64,000 nt of DNA from Armillaria gallica (lineage: Eukaryota > Basidiomycota > Agaricomycetes > Agaricales > Physalacriaceae). Position 1 is the first letter of the stretch; the number at the start of each line of letters is the position of its first letter. The stretch is taken from contig JBANDB010000002.1 in NCBI GenBank assembly GCA_037576215.1, positions 6,882,001-6,946,000 on the forward strand, in the 5' to 3' direction. The notes beneath the pieces were generated by a model. It did no database searches, was not told the origin of the DNA, and was given only the letters and a program-made list of their open reading frames with translations. Below, piece after piece: positions 26,110 to 38,012 of this stretch. The translations under genes were made by a program, and so were the position numbers.

Positions 26110-26352
26110 ATACCTTGATGAAGACCGTCAGAAGATACGCTTCCTGGAATGTAAAGCAGCGACTACTCGAGCAGGAATCAACGGTGTTAGAGTCAACGTG
26201 ATATCAGTGATCGTCGACTCGGGCACCGATCACTCTTATTTTCCTGACCCTCCAAGCTAATTCCCGCACTACTCTTGACTTTCCACACGCATTCACTCTC
26301 TTTCCAACCTTTCATCTCCCATCCTCTGCCTATCACGCTTTTCTCTGCCTCA

Positions 26353-26996
26353 ATGTCGTCCTGGTTTTCTACCAAGGCGAGTACAATGATATATGTATGC
26401 GCCGTGACTAAAATCGCGTCTTTGTTCAGGGTCTGAAATCAGTTGTGAATCTCGGGCTTGCCGGGAGCATCAGTACGCACTTACCCGTTCTTCTTTTCGA
26501 GCATCTTATCCTTGTTTCTTGTAGATATGTTTGTCCCAAAGCCCACGTATTATGTACGGCGACAATCAATCGGAAGACAACTGTTATTCGACTGGAACAA
26601 AACAAAGCAGACCCTCCACAGCAAGCGAGGTGGAATAATACTCGACGAAGCTGTTCGTCGCTTTGGCGCTCAGATCTGGTGGTCGGGAACATGCACGCTC
26701 ACCATATCGTAAGTCATCAAATACCCTACAGCGCCATCTTACCAATCGACAGCACGGGATGGCACACGTCCAAGAACTTGAACGGAATCAAGCACTTCAC
26801 CATACGGGGGTTCAATCCGACGGGGGGGATGGTTTTTACAACCAAACTGGCGAACAGAATAGTAGATAGTCGAGCATGGATATATAAGGCCAACGAAACC
26901 ACCGTGACCTTCAAAGCCAAAGACTATAGGAAGGTGGTAAGTTGTTCCCGTCTGACTATCCAACGATTATCTGAACCATCCTTCCAGATTTACTAA
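26353..26996 (+). CDS. small five-exon protein, unknown family (147 aa)
   Basis: Exons 26353-26376, 26430-26472, 26525-26708, 26753-26936 and 26988-26996 join in phase to 148 codons. Introns are 53, 52, 44 and 51 nt. Intron 1 would use a GC donor (AAG|GCGAGT), the only choice I found that keeps the frame. The last exon encodes only Ile-Tyr before the stop. The protein starts MSSWFSTKGLKSVVNLG and has aromatic motifs (AQIWWSGTCTLTI, TGWHTSKNLNGIKHF) and a probable beta-rich C-terminus (FTIRGFNPTGGMVFTTKL). There is no signal peptide or transmembrane helix. I do not recognise the family. The small size and beta/aromatic pattern resemble small lectin-like or cytolysin-like fungal proteins in general, but no homology is claimed. 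Confidence 0.5.
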
Positions 26997-28556
26997 GTAC
27001 TTACAAACAGTTCTTGATATGTTCTCGGAACCCTCGGAAACGCGTAAATGTACATCTTTATCATTTGAGATCTGATATCTACCGGCTGATATACGAGAAG
27101 GATAGGCCGGGCTATATCACGTACTCGTCGCCTGCAGCTGAAGCCTATAGTTTAAACAGTACATCCGGAAAAACGCATCAAAACAAACCATCTACTGACA
27201 TTATATCCATCAGATCCCGCACGACCACATACTCAAAACGAAATCATCGAGTCATTTCACTTCATACTGAGCCATATCTCTTCCTATTTAACCGTCTTCC
27301 CACCTTTACTGACATCTTCCTCCTCCGACTAGGCGCTATCCTCTCTTTCCGATCGAGATTTTACTGAGCACGCAACTTGAGCCATAACAGGAAATTACGG
27401 TCTTTACTTTTTGTAAGTCATCAAAACATAAATTTCAAGTATATCTATAGATGATGACCATTATTCACCACAGAAAAATAACAACACACATGCTAACAGT
27501 CGATAACCTCTAATGCATATATAACAGCAACACATAATTAGGGTACTCTTGGAGAAACACGTTAAAGACACATTTATTTACATGTATTTACTACCGGCAT
27601 CCTTAAATACGAAACCCACAGACATGTAACCAAGCTGCTCTTCAAAAAACAAAAACGTTCACGTTACTTGTACGATACATTAAAAAACTAAAAACAAAAC
27701 TCAACGACGAAACGCGTACACAAAAAAGAAAGAAAGGTCTCGAAGCATTTGTTTACACATGTTAGATCCTGAAGCGACAGCTTAAATGGCAGACGAAAAT
27801 GAAAGAGGAAATGGGCAAAAAGAACGAGTTACCTCATTCTTCGGACTCGTAATTCCAAGCCAATGTTTGTGTTCTATGTATTTTAACGATGCTTTCCTGT
27901 GGCTTTCCTCAACAAAAACCACGCTGTCTGGTCCATCTGCCAGTGGGTAGATGTCTTAGATTTGTCTTGACTGAATGGGACATTGGTTGCATACACGGCT
28001 CTAGCGCGAGATCTGGCGTATTGGTTCGACGACTCGACAGATTCATCGCTTTGAAATTGCCCAGGCTTCCATTCTCTGGGCTGACCTGCCAGAGCTCATG
28101 CTTCCTTCTCTGAGGATGTCCCTATCAATTTTTTTTCTGCTGTGAACAATCCGCTGTTGACGTCAGCAAGGCGTCAGTCATGGTAACGGTTTCACAGGAA
28201 ATCTGAAATCTCAATTTATCTCGCACGCTCCTGCGATTGGCCTGCAAGTGTGATCTCTTGGGAAGCAGTTTACGACCAGAGGTAGGTTGTATGTATCACT
28301 CCAGAGTGACCGCCGCTGTAAGCGTGACCTCATCAATACGCTTATGCTGGTCAGGCCCGTTGGTCAACCTCCATCAAATCTCCGTACTTGTGATTCGTTT
28401 ATTCGAAGTGTACTTTTGCATCTGTCCTAGTACTACATGGTCCTTGTCCTTAACGTCTCCTGATATTCACCTGCAATGCTTCAATATGTCATCATGTATG
28501 GCATGAACATGGGACTCTGCAATGCCACGCAGATGCGATGGCCCTCACCCAACTGG
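26997..28556. other. intergenic spacer
   Basis: AT-rich with short ORFs only. The plus-strand ORFs at 27014-27367 and 27889-28506 show no domain or splice support. Confidence 0.45.
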
Positions 28557-28682
28557 TAACCCACTTGTGCAAGCTATTTGGCAATATCATAGAATAAAAT
28601 TTGATTGAGGAAAAATCTTTATAGCCAAAATCTGACCGAAAATTATCTATCTGTTATGTGGCGAAGCAGTCACCTGCCAGTC
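28557..28682 (+). repeat. repeat block A
   Basis: This block recurs in inverted orientation at 36737-36893. Shared stretches include CCACTTGTGCAAGCTATTTG, ATAGAATAAAATTTGATTGA and CTGTTATGTGGCGAAGC. The other copy has a T9 insertion and a few small indels. The two copies are about 8 kb apart. Confidence 0.75.
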
Positions 28683-28765
28683 GTTTACTATTTGACGTAC
28701 TTTTCCCCTTGACTCAGTTTTCTATTCAGTTCAGACTCGGACTTCCCATGACTCAATTGCAAGCC
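28681..28765 (+). repeat. repeat block B
   Basis: This block recurs inverted at 34399-34486. Shared stretches include CGTTTACTATTTG, CTTTGACTCAG/CCTTGACTCAG and TTTTCTATTCAGTTC. It directly follows block A. Confidence 0.75.
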
Positions 28766-28884
28766 AACTAATCCTCGGCGCATGCCCCATTCCATGTCAG
28801 TCGAAGTAGACCACTTCAGCAAAAAGGCTGCATCATAAGAGAAGACTCGAGTGCTTTATCCCCTACTGATATTCTGGACGAGAT
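28761..28884 (+). repeat. repeat block C
   Basis: This block recurs inverted at 38505-38630, upstream of MTO1. Shared stretches include GTCAGTCGAAGTAGACCACT, CATAAGAGAAGACTCGAGTG and CTACTGATATTCTGGACGAG. It directly follows block B and lies downstream of ABCG copy 1. Confidence 0.8.
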
Positions 28885-29152
28885 GCCTAAAGGTGTATCA
28901 TTTGAACAAAAAATACGAAAAAAGCAAATAAAAATTGTCAGACGTCGGAAACAAATACAGCGGACAATCCTAATGTACGTATGCGAGAAAGGCCCGTCAC
29001 AAAACGTAGATAGATATGTAAATGTTAACGATTGAGATAGAAGTCCCGATAAATAAATCACTACTCTATAATGCATGATATGTTAAAGAATACAAATGAT
29101 GGGCGCCGAAAATCTAAACATAAAAATCATGTCAAAAATGCCGTCAAATTCA

Positions 29153-32100
29153 TCACTGTCGTCGCTCTATCTTGAATCTACTCTTCACCAACTTCAATAC
29201 GGCGTAAGCAAGAAGTCGATACACAACGGCACTGATCACGACCGCGCAGAGATTCAGAGGGGCGTTAACGTCCTTCAGGTTGAAGATTTCGAGAACTTGT
29301 TCGCCTGTGCTGATTGCGCATGATCCGTCTGTTAGCCGTTGATCATCCCCACACGAAAACGTCTGCCCTCGGAGCACGTAAGGCATCATGTTCCGAATGG
29401 AATAACCGAGCGGATTTAGTTTGTTCAGATGCTTCAAAAAGGTAGGCATGTTCAAGCTCATGAGACCTGAAAATTATATTGAGTAACAGTTTAGGCGGAG
29501 GTCAGACGCGGCTTACCTGCCATATACATAGCGATAGACATTAAGATGTTCGTAATGTTCAGGGCCAGACCCGTGTCCTGGGTGAGGAAGGTATTCATGA
29601 TCATACCGAGAGATTCTCCGGCATTCACGATACACAGCCCGTTCAACGCTGTGATGAAAAATTTCGGAACTGTCCTCCCAAGATTGGCGGAGATAGAAAC
29701 AAATAGAGAATAGATCAAGGCAGTGACGATCTCGAAGGGGAGTTCCAAGGCAGCATATGACGTTAAGAAAGCTTCGACAGAGTAAACACCGTCGTCGTAT
29801 TCCTGTAAGAGAAGTCAGACTTGGATTACTTTAACAAAACAGTAGACGTACCCTGTAGAAGAAATCTCGTTCTATCGGAAAGACTGCAACGTTTTGAAGG
29901 ATACCGATGAAGAATACTATTCCAACGCGTTTAGATTAACAAAACGCAGCAAACGAAGCGACTCACGGGGCAGTGTCTTCTGGATACAACCAACGCGGGA
30001 TTGGATGCTCGCATAATCATCGCCAATCGGTGAGAAGAAAAGTCCAATACCGATCTGTGTAATAACAATGAACACTTTCCATCAGAGAAGAGCGCCAACA
30101 CCTACCGAGAGGCCAAGAGTACTTCCAATCCGTACAAGCAACAAGGAATTTTGTCGAAGGAACGCGAGAACACCACGTTTAAGCAGTATCGGTAGCGCGG
30201 TAGCGATCGATAACATCTTCCTCTCGTATCCCTTGAAATTAGTCGAAAGCCCCATTTGTCTCTCGGAGAGAGGCGATACACGTCCTTCTGAGTCCTGACG
30301 ATCTTTGAAAGCCTTCACAAGCTTATTGACCTTAACCCGACCAAGTTCCTCTTGTTCAGCCTCCCGTGTATCAACCGAAACAACGTCCAATGCGAAATCC
30401 GAAGGATTCATCATAGGAGGGCATTCAAATCCGACCGAGGACATGTAGTCAAGCATCTCGTTCGCAGGACCGGAGTATGCCACCCGACCGCCTTTTGCCA
30501 AAAGTAGCACGTTCCCGAAGCGCTTGTAAAGTTCGGAGGAGCTCTGATGAAGCGTCGTTATGATCGTTCGACCCTCCTTCGCGAGCTGCGCTAGAACATC
30601 CAGAATCGATGCCGCTGTGAACGCATCCAAGCCTGATGTCGGCTCATCCAACCTGGAAAGTAATGAGCAAATCTTATCGACGACGACAGAAAACTACTCA
30701 CATCAGAACCTGAGGCTCTGTAAGCACCTGAACAGCAATGCTCACCCGCCGTTTCTCTCCTCCAGAGATACCTTTCAACAATTCGTTCCCGATAAGAGTA
30801 TGACGACAGTCTTTTAGCCCCATCTTCAGCATAACCCCGTCTGCTCTGTGCCGTTTCTCCTCTTTAGACAGACTGCTTGGTAATCGCAACGAGGCAGCAA
30901 ACTGCAAGGTCTCGCGAACGGTGAGATATGGTAACAGAGCGGAGTCATCCTGCGTCACATACGAACACAGGGTGCTCATAACCTCTGGTTTCGCCGGTAC
31001 ACCATTCAGCGTCATTGATCCTCCGGCAACATAGGTCGTCTGGAGCGTCGACTGAAGGCGCTGTGCCATGAGATTGAGCAGAGAGGACTTTCCGCTTCCT
31101 GAGGGGCCCAAGATGACGTTGACTTTGCCGGCCTCGAAACAGGAAGTGATTCCCTGGAGGATTTTGACATCTCTTCCTCGCCGTGGGCGAACCTTGAGAG
31201 TATAATCCGTAAGGTCGACATCGATGCCCGCGATACTGTTGGGAGTGAGGGTCACAGGAGCGCTGGATGCATGCCGAGATTTCTCCTCCGGGCGTTCCTT
31301 ACTTCCAAGCATCGAAACGTTGACTTTGAAAAAATGGAGGAAGAATATTTGACCGATGACGTATGAGAGAGCGATGCCGAGTATTGCGCATATCGGGATG
31401 TAAGTCCAAGTCATGTTCGGGACAGCGAGAGAAGTGATGATGAAATCGCCCCGGTAATTGACGCAGTTGGGATCTGTCGCGGCATCACCAAGAGGGCAAT
31501 CGAAGAAGCGGCCTTTGAAATCGCTGTAAACCAAACCAGTAAAAGCGTAAAACTATTGCTAAAGGTAAGCCAAAAGTCGAACGCGTTGAAACGTTATACA
31601 CTCACGATTGGTGAAATCCATTTTGTCCAGCGGATGTAAATCGGTATAGTGTCAGCTTGAATGAAGAAACCGCACGGGTATGTATGTAGCATGAACGCAA
31701 TGTTCGCTATGATCGTGGCCTTTGAGAAATCTCTGGTCATGGCTGTAGCAAAGCCTGCAAAAGTGACCGAAATGTACTGAGTGAGAAGTCCGACGGCGAA
31801 GTAGTAGAAGAACTGGGTCTCCGACGATGAGAGGCCGACCATGTAATACGTTATGGCGGAGAAGACGAAAGGGACGAGGATATCCTCCAAGATGGCATGA
31901 GCAGAGCGGTGGCTGATAATCCACGGAATGACGCCGACGATACCGTCACTGTGCTCTCTGTCGAAGACGGGAAGATCTATCATGGTTAGACGATACACCT
32001 CGTACATCATAATCAGGTATTCCTGCAACCCCACCGAAGTGTAAAGCACGCCCTGTCGTGTTTTGATTCCCGCTAATGAGTCAGGAATGTGATAAAACAC

Positions 32101-33364
32101 AACTCCAACGAATAGTCCCATGATCACGGCCTCTAATAAAGTTGAGCCTAGACCGAATGGATCGCGGACGCTTGTCTTCAGTTTCCGAGAGATCAGGGTG
32201 AGGATGACACGGCCGACAGGTGCCTTTTGCACATCGCGTTTATCGAAACGGCTGACTGCTAATTCATGTTTGACTGATGGAAATCGGACAGCCGATTCAG
32301 ACTTCCACGCCGCGATGAGTCTATTGACGCGACTTCGAGAGGCCTCCTCAGCCTCACTTGTGCGAACGTCGACGGCAGCAACGTCGATCAGATAGTCGGC
32401 AGGATTGACGTGAAGCTCTAATGGATGGGCGAGTCGCTCGAACCACGGAATAGCCCCCGAAGAGACACCTGCATAAAGGGTGTGCCCTTGAGAGAGTAAC
32501 ATCACCCTGTCGAGCATAAGAAACGCTTCAGAGCGAGGTTGGTGCAAGGTCATGATGACCGTCCTGCCCTTCTGCGCGAGACTCTTCAGAGTCTTCACTA
32601 GGTGAAAGGCGCTTGTCGCATCGAGACCTGTCGTTGGCTCGTCCAGAAACAGTACAGAGGGGTTTCCCAGCAGCTGAATACCGAGACTGACACGTCTCAG
32701 CTCTCCGCCAGAACATCCTTTGCGGCGGACACCATCTCCGACATATGTGTTCGAGCAGTCCTTCAGCCCGAGTTCGCGAATGATATCGTCGACGAGTTGG
32801 GCGCGCTCTGAGCGGCTCGTGGATGCGGGGAGACGTAGGCTTGCGGCGTATGTGAGTGTTTCGCGAACTGTAAGAGTGGGAAGGAGGGAGTCTGTCTGAG
32901 TGACATATGCATGTGAAATGCTAGATAGGGACGTCGAATTATTGTGGAGGCGCTTGCCTTGAACGGATAGGTTACTGCCACGCATCCGTTCAGACAGAAC
33001 ATTGAGCAGCGTCGTCTGAGGGACATGTCAGAGAGCACTCTGTAATGAACAGTATCTCACGTACCTTTCCACTACCACTGCTCCCTAGAATTCCTGTCAG
33101 AGTACCACGAGGAAAATCGGCGTCGATCTGGGTAAGAAGGCTTTTGACCTGGCTAGCCTCCAGATCGGAAGTATTTTTCCTGAGGCTAGGAAAACGCTCT
33201 TTCCATTGTCGCGTGCCTTCCACCTGTACAGAAAGATTCCGGACCTGCACATCCACCGGCGTAACGGAAGAGAATGAAAGTTTCTCTTCGTAGTTGTCTG
33301 CCAGAGACCAACCCGACGCAAGAGAGTCGTCAACAGACGTAGTGGACGTATAGTCAACAGACAT
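29153..33364 (-). CDS. full-size ABCG transporter, YOL075C-type (copy 1)
   Basis: Eight exons (33065-33364, 31606-33015, 30702-31552, 30106-30652, 29967-30054, 29852-29916, 29517-29802, 29153-29466) total 1,287 codons in a clean frame; introns are 49-53 nt. The order is NBD1-TMD1-NBD2-TMD2. NBD1 has Walker A GSSGSGKTT (split by intron 1), signature CSGGELRR and Walker B VLFLDEP. NBD2 has Walker A GPSGSGKSS, signature ISGGEKRR and Walker B VLMLDEP. Each half ends in an ABC2-type membrane domain (TM helices around YEVYRLTMIDLP in the first half). Length and domain order match yeast YOL075C rather than the usual PDR transporters, whose first NBD has degenerate motifs. The expected role is ATP-driven export of lipid or xenobiotic substrates; the substrate is unknown. 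An in-frame ATG at 33568 would add 68 residues. It is tandem with copy 2 at 42.4-46.6 kb. Confidence 0.92.
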
Positions 33365-34398
33365 GGAGGAAGGATAAACTTTCAGACTAGACAACCCCCG
33401 TTCAAATAGCAACGGTGCTAGTAAGACCGACTCTCCCGCTCCACTTTCATCGCTTCTGGAAGTCTTGTGCGACTTTGGTGCAGCGAGACTAGCCCCTGGA
33501 GAAATGTCGCCAGTAGTAGCACCTGCCGTTACAATAGCCAATTTCGAGTATCGACACAACTCTGCCATACCAGCTGGTAGAGTGCTTTCAACCCTGGTGG
33601 TCGGCGACGAGAAGGGATAAGGCCGAGAGAGGGCGGGGACGACTCCAATTTGTGAGACATCGTGCGCGACCAGCAACCCTTTTGTACCTGGAGTGCCACA
33701 GTCATTCCTGCCTCTTTTGGGCGCGCTTCTATCGCACGGCAAGTCTTCGGCATGCAGTCAAGGTCTCCTGCCTTCGCGTGCTTACCCCGCCATGGCACGT
33801 GATGGGAAAATTGGGCCATACAGTAACAACTGAGTTCGATGTCACTCTCCGACGTAAATAGTTGCTCGTTTTTTTCATGAATTTCATTTCGAAGATAGAT
33901 ATAAAATCTCGCTGCAATAATTTCACACTGTGAGAGAGCAGACAACAGGAAGACGAAGGGAACATACTGCGCGTCCTTCCCAAGCTTCCTTTCCCTATAA
34001 CGTTCTCCAGTCCTATCCTACTATCTGTGTTACGTCGACAACAAATAAAAGCTACCGTGATTGTTGGATTAGAGCATTGAGCGTAACGCTGTTAGACAGT
34101 AGCAAGAGCAAGACAGCGCAGAGTTAGTACCCTCCGAGGTAGTAGCCAGTTTCGACAATTCTACCATCCCCGCTAGAATGCGTTGTCGGTGACGAGAAGG
34201 GCGCGGCGAGAGGGCGACCGTTGGGAGTCGGGAGTGAGTCCAGTCGGAGTTTGTGTGTGGTTGTGATGAAGCCGGAAGTCGGGCCGGCCCGAAATTGAGA
34301 GAGAAACGAAGCAGAAAATGTGGGGGAACAGAAGAAAATGAGGTTTTTATACTGTGCGGGACTCTCGAACAAAACCAAACAGAGCAATGTAAAACTTA
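33365..34398. other. 5' flank of ABCG copy 1
   Basis: Part of this flank resembles the flank of copy 2 (GCGAGACTAGCCCCTGGAG-like at 33.49 kb against 46.78 kb), so the duplication extends beyond the coding region. A motif around GGTCGGCGACGAGAAGG at 33.6 kb recurs in similar form at 34.19 kb. No separate gene was recognised. Confidence 0.4.
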
Positions 34399-34486
34399 AT
34401 TGCTTCCAGCCACAATTGAGCCATGGGACCTCCGAGTCAGAACTGAATAGAAAACTGAGTCAAAGGGAAAAGTACGCCAAATAGTA
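34399..34486 (-). repeat. repeat block B, inverted copy
   Basis: Reverse-complement match to 28681-28765. The neighbouring A and C copies are 2-4 kb away here, whereas the three blocks are contiguous at 28.56-28.88 kb. Confidence 0.75.
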
Positions 34487-34559
34487 AACGATGAAGTGGT
34501 GAGCCATCGCGGAGCGTGGCAGGTCCGAGTCCTGTGTGAGATCCAGCAACAATTCTCAA

Positions 34560-35127
34560 TAAATATACATGAAATACACGTAACTAAGTGGTGGAATAGC
34601 GTCAGATGATGAAACAGTATAAGAAAGAAAGAATACTCACCACGATTCACGGCTCATCGTCCTGGGCAATGGGCATCGCCGTCAACGTTCTTTTGACCAT
34701 CGACCAGCGTTCCAGGCGACGACAAATCAATCATGTCGCTTGACTTCCTTTTTCCGTTCTCCGCATGATCTGAGTCGGCGACCTACACTATCTCATGAGA
34801 TCAGCAAAGAAACAGGCGTGAGAAGGTTTACTTAGCAGGAAAAGCACGTTGTCAAAGTCAACCCACATCTTTCAGGAGTCAGAGAAGCATAGAAGAATAG
34901 AAAGCATTGAGATTAACCTATTGAGTATTTGTCAGAGTGCCCACATTAGTGGCGGCGGCATGGCTATCACAAGGCTGCTAAATGCTGTGGTAACCGTAAA
35001 TCAAAAGTTTCATTGACGATAATATGAAGAACACACTTTCAGGCCATTAGCGGGTAGTATCGCCGCAGGTTCCTACTATGATCCAAATTGAAGGATACTC
35101 TTAGGACTCGGGGGGCACACGACGCAC
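34560..35127. other. intergenic with possible extra exon
   Basis: A minus-strand stretch at about 34660-34790 reads as a possible exon after an AG acceptor (VADSDHAENGKRKSSDMIDL, stop near 34657). It could be a further exon of the small gene at 35.1-35.4 kb, but the splice path is not resolved. Confidence 0.3.
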
Positions 35128-35430
35128 CTAGTAGTTCATGATGGCATCATTGCAGACTACATCACCCTCCCACTGTGAGGACTGGTGAAGGATTAAATAA
35201 ATATGCGTCAAGAGTCGATACTGACTCACCTGGGTCGTAGGCTCGTCGGCACCTTCGCCCTCGATATCCAATAAGGCCTCCGAAGGAGCATTGTCGCCAT
35301 CCAGCATAGAGACATCCTATTTGTCGCGAATATCAGCCAAACAGAGGTAGAATAGCTATAATGAGGACCACACTTCTCCCTCGAGCTGGTCCTTTTTCGT
35401 GTCGTACTCAAAATCCAGGTATTTTTTCAT
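35128..35430 (-). CDS. small acidic hypothetical protein (65 aa)
   Basis: Three exons (35374-35430, 35230-35316, 35128-35181) join in phase 0 with introns of 57 and 48 nt bearing proper GT and AG ends. The product starts MKKYLDFEYDTKKDQLEGE and is strongly acidic (LLDIEGEGADEPTT). No domain is recognised. A pyrimidine-rich stretch precedes the ATG. The small size makes it uncertain; the true gene may continue into an exon near 34.7 kb. Confidence 0.35.
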
Positions 35431-35584
35431 GTTGGTGGACGGCAAGGAAATCCTAGACGAGAGACGAATGAAAGAGGCAAATAGACAAAGGCGACCGTGC
35501 TCCGAAAGAGAATAATTGCAAAGAAGCGAACGGACGCGCTTAACGTCACCGTCGTTGGTGAAAGAAGATCACCTTTAAATTTCC

Positions 35585-36573
35585 TTTACAAAAATAGGTT
35601 CCGTCCATGCGCGGACCATGTCGTCTAGGTCAACAGCTTCGTAGCAATGGATATTGACTTGCAACATTGTTTCGGTGAGTACGGCACTGTAACCGTCTGC
35701 TTACACCATAAACCCTGCATTGTCAAGACAGGGTCAATAGAACTTACACCGATGTTGACGAAGTATGACATACTGGGATTTTCACCTATCAACGTGAAAA
35801 TCATGAACACGTGCTGACAACCAGGTTTACATCAGTCACTTACCGCAGGCGTGTCTGCGGAGGACACAATCAGTCAGTTGCTCTGATTTTATCAAAGCCA
35901 GAGACATATTCCATATGCCGTGATCTTGGTGGCAGACTAAGGTCAGGAAAAGAGTTATTGACTTGAAAAGGCGGTTCAAGAAGCATTCAGGACAAGGATT
36001 ACAGATATCTGAATACCTGTATGTTGTTGGATTTTCCGTGAGCATTTCATGTGCAATACACGCACCGATAGAATTGGCTGAGCCGGGTAGTATCAGGGCT
36101 GTCGTAACCCCAGCAATAGAGAGAGGGTATGCGTTATCGTGAGTATTCAGACCATCCAAGCTTCCAAGTCATGGCTACGCGGTCCCTTGAGAGCATTATC
36201 GTCCTCGGCCGAAGAACCCTTGAGTCCAGGCGACGCGTAATTACCCAAATGAGAATGGAGGTCTACGATGCTTCCCAATTGCACCGTGGGCATCGACTAC
36301 TTCGAGACTGCTACCATACTCCTCGAGCTGGATGTACCCAAAGCTCCCAGCACTCATAAGAAGGCCCTTGTTATGAGAATGTCCGCCTCCAGAAACTGCG
36401 TCCCGTGGTGCAATCCCGTCCATATCTGCGCGTTCTTGATAAGGGTTGGCTTGGAATCGGTCGTTCTCGGTCCTATCATAAAAATTTAGGGGAGGTCCTG
36501 CAGATTTCTGAAAGTACTGGCATGGGGCGATTGTCGCTGCAGCGTGTGGAAGTATATGTGTGAAGAGCAACAA
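35585..36573 (-). pseudogene. metal-dependent amidohydrolase pseudogene
   Basis: Fragments of one amidohydrolase occur in the right order but in changing frames. They are AGPPLNFYDRTENDRF; then, shifted, PTLIKNAQIWTGLHHGT; then SLEVVDAHGA; then the metal-site segment VDLHSHLGNYASPGLKG; then SLDGLNTHDNAYPLSIAGV and VLPGSAN-like ILPGSANSIG; and finally VNIHCYEAVDLDDMVR near 35.6 kb. The HxH motif (HSH) is at 36249-36257. At least three frameshifts, an in-frame stop and the loss of the distal catalytic half make it non-functional. Intact family members are zinc hydrolases of the imidazolonepropionase-like type with an N-terminal membrane anchor; traces of that anchor may lie near 36.6 kb, where repeat block A begins. 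Confidence 0.75.
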
Positions 36574-36736
36574 CGCTCAAAGCAAGGGCAAAGACCGGCC
36601 CCCAGCCGAGAAACGACGTCGAGCTTGCTGACTAACACCGGCAAAATCCGGGATAACCAAAATGCACCGCCACCGAGGACCTAACCCAAAAACCGCATAA
36701 GATCGAGCCTGTATACACAGGACTCGGAACTGGCAG

Positions 36737-36893
36737 GTGACGGCTTCGCCACATAACAGATAGATATTTTTCGGTCAGTTTTTGAGATTCCCAATTTTGG
36801 CCATACAGGTTTTCCTCAATCAAATTTTATTCTATGATATGTACATAGTGTTTTTTTTTGGCACAGGCCAAATAGCTTGTACAAGTGGGTTAC
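36737..36893 (-). repeat. repeat block A, inverted copy
   Basis: Reverse-complement match to 28557-28682. It abuts the 5' end of the amidohydrolase pseudogene. Confidence 0.75.
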
Positions 36894-37054
36894 AAGCTAG
36901 AATTAAGGAGGTCTCATAGTTGGCCTCAATTTGCGTCCGCATACCCTCGAGTCATTCAAATTGTCCTTCCATAAGTAGAGCATACATAATTTGCAGAAGT
37001 ACATTGATAAATTGATATCCTTGCGGTTCAAGTAAGTAGCACACATAGTATCTA

Positions 37055-38012
37055 TCAAGGACTTAGAAAATTCCACCAGGACCGCATATCACGATCACGA
37101 CCTTGTGCAGGCAGGTGCATTGAGTCGATGGGTATTTCTTTAGACCCGTACTTGTATAAGGAATGTATAATCCAGCTGCGAACCATGCGACGGCGGAAGC
37201 CCAGGTCCGACCGGCAAGTCTCGAGCAGCAAATCCTTAACGTCTCGCCCTTCTATACAAGCCCGCAATTTGTGATCCCAAAGTAGCATTTTAATCCTCGA
37301 CATCTCCTCCTCCAAGTAATATAGGCAGTCCATAATTTCGCGCACGTCCCGGCGAATCGTATTCATGCGGCGAGGAAGATGCTCCAAGACATCTACTCGA
37401 TAAGAGGATAATTCGAAGAATCGTTTTGTGAACCCGAGTACGTGTTCCACACTACGGGAGCCACGGAGCTCTGAGGCCAAGAGTTCCTCAGCCTTATCCA
37501 AGGTCCCTGCGAGCAAAGGCTCTATTCGCTTGGCCTGCATATGACTCGTGCGAAAAGCGCATAAATGTTGCTCGCCCCACTGAAATCCTTCCGGCTGTTC
37601 TGATTCCATGATGAGGTAACATTGCTCGATGAAGTGGTAGGACTCCTTCCAGACGGCAGAGACGGCATTGAGAAACTCTACAGAAACATCCCTGACAGTA
37701 ACGAAAATAGGCAAAATTGTTTCTCGCCGCATTGGTGCGCCAAATGCTGTTTGAGTGAACAAAGACAGTATATTGTGGTGAAATGAGACAAGGCCGAGGA
37801 TGAGAACATTGATGACTTGGGGGATAGTGAGCAGGATGGTGTTCATGTCCTAAGCAAGCCGCATCAATCAGCACTGAATATAACTTGAACATATTACCAG
37901 TTACCTCTGACATGCGCATCAACTGAGGATAAAGGGGGTTTACAAGTAAGTAGGAATTTCATTGTAAAAATAGACTTACATGGGTTGAAGAATGGTTATC
38001 CATATGTTCCAT
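37055..38012 (-). CDS. hypothetical membrane-anchored helical protein
   Basis: Exons 37980-38012, 37905-37922 and 37055-37849 join in phase to 282 codons; introns are 57 and 55 nt. Upstream coding is possible because an AG acceptor precedes the chosen ATG at 38012. One hydrophobic segment (IPQVINVLILGLVSFHHNIL) is followed by a long helical, charged region (FTKRFFELSSYRVDVLEHL, YYLEEEMSRIKMLLWDHKL) likely to form coiled coils, and a basic C-terminus. No known family was recognised. The gene lies between the amidohydrolase pseudogene and MTO1. Confidence 0.6.

Noticed and set aside
27889..28506. Plus-strand ORFs as a gene
   Set aside because: Short, no motif, and no splice sites join them into a longer coding frame.
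34518..34548. tRNA-like T arm (GCAGG-TCCGAGT-CCTGT)
   Set aside because: No matching D arm, anticodon arm or acceptor pairing is found around it.
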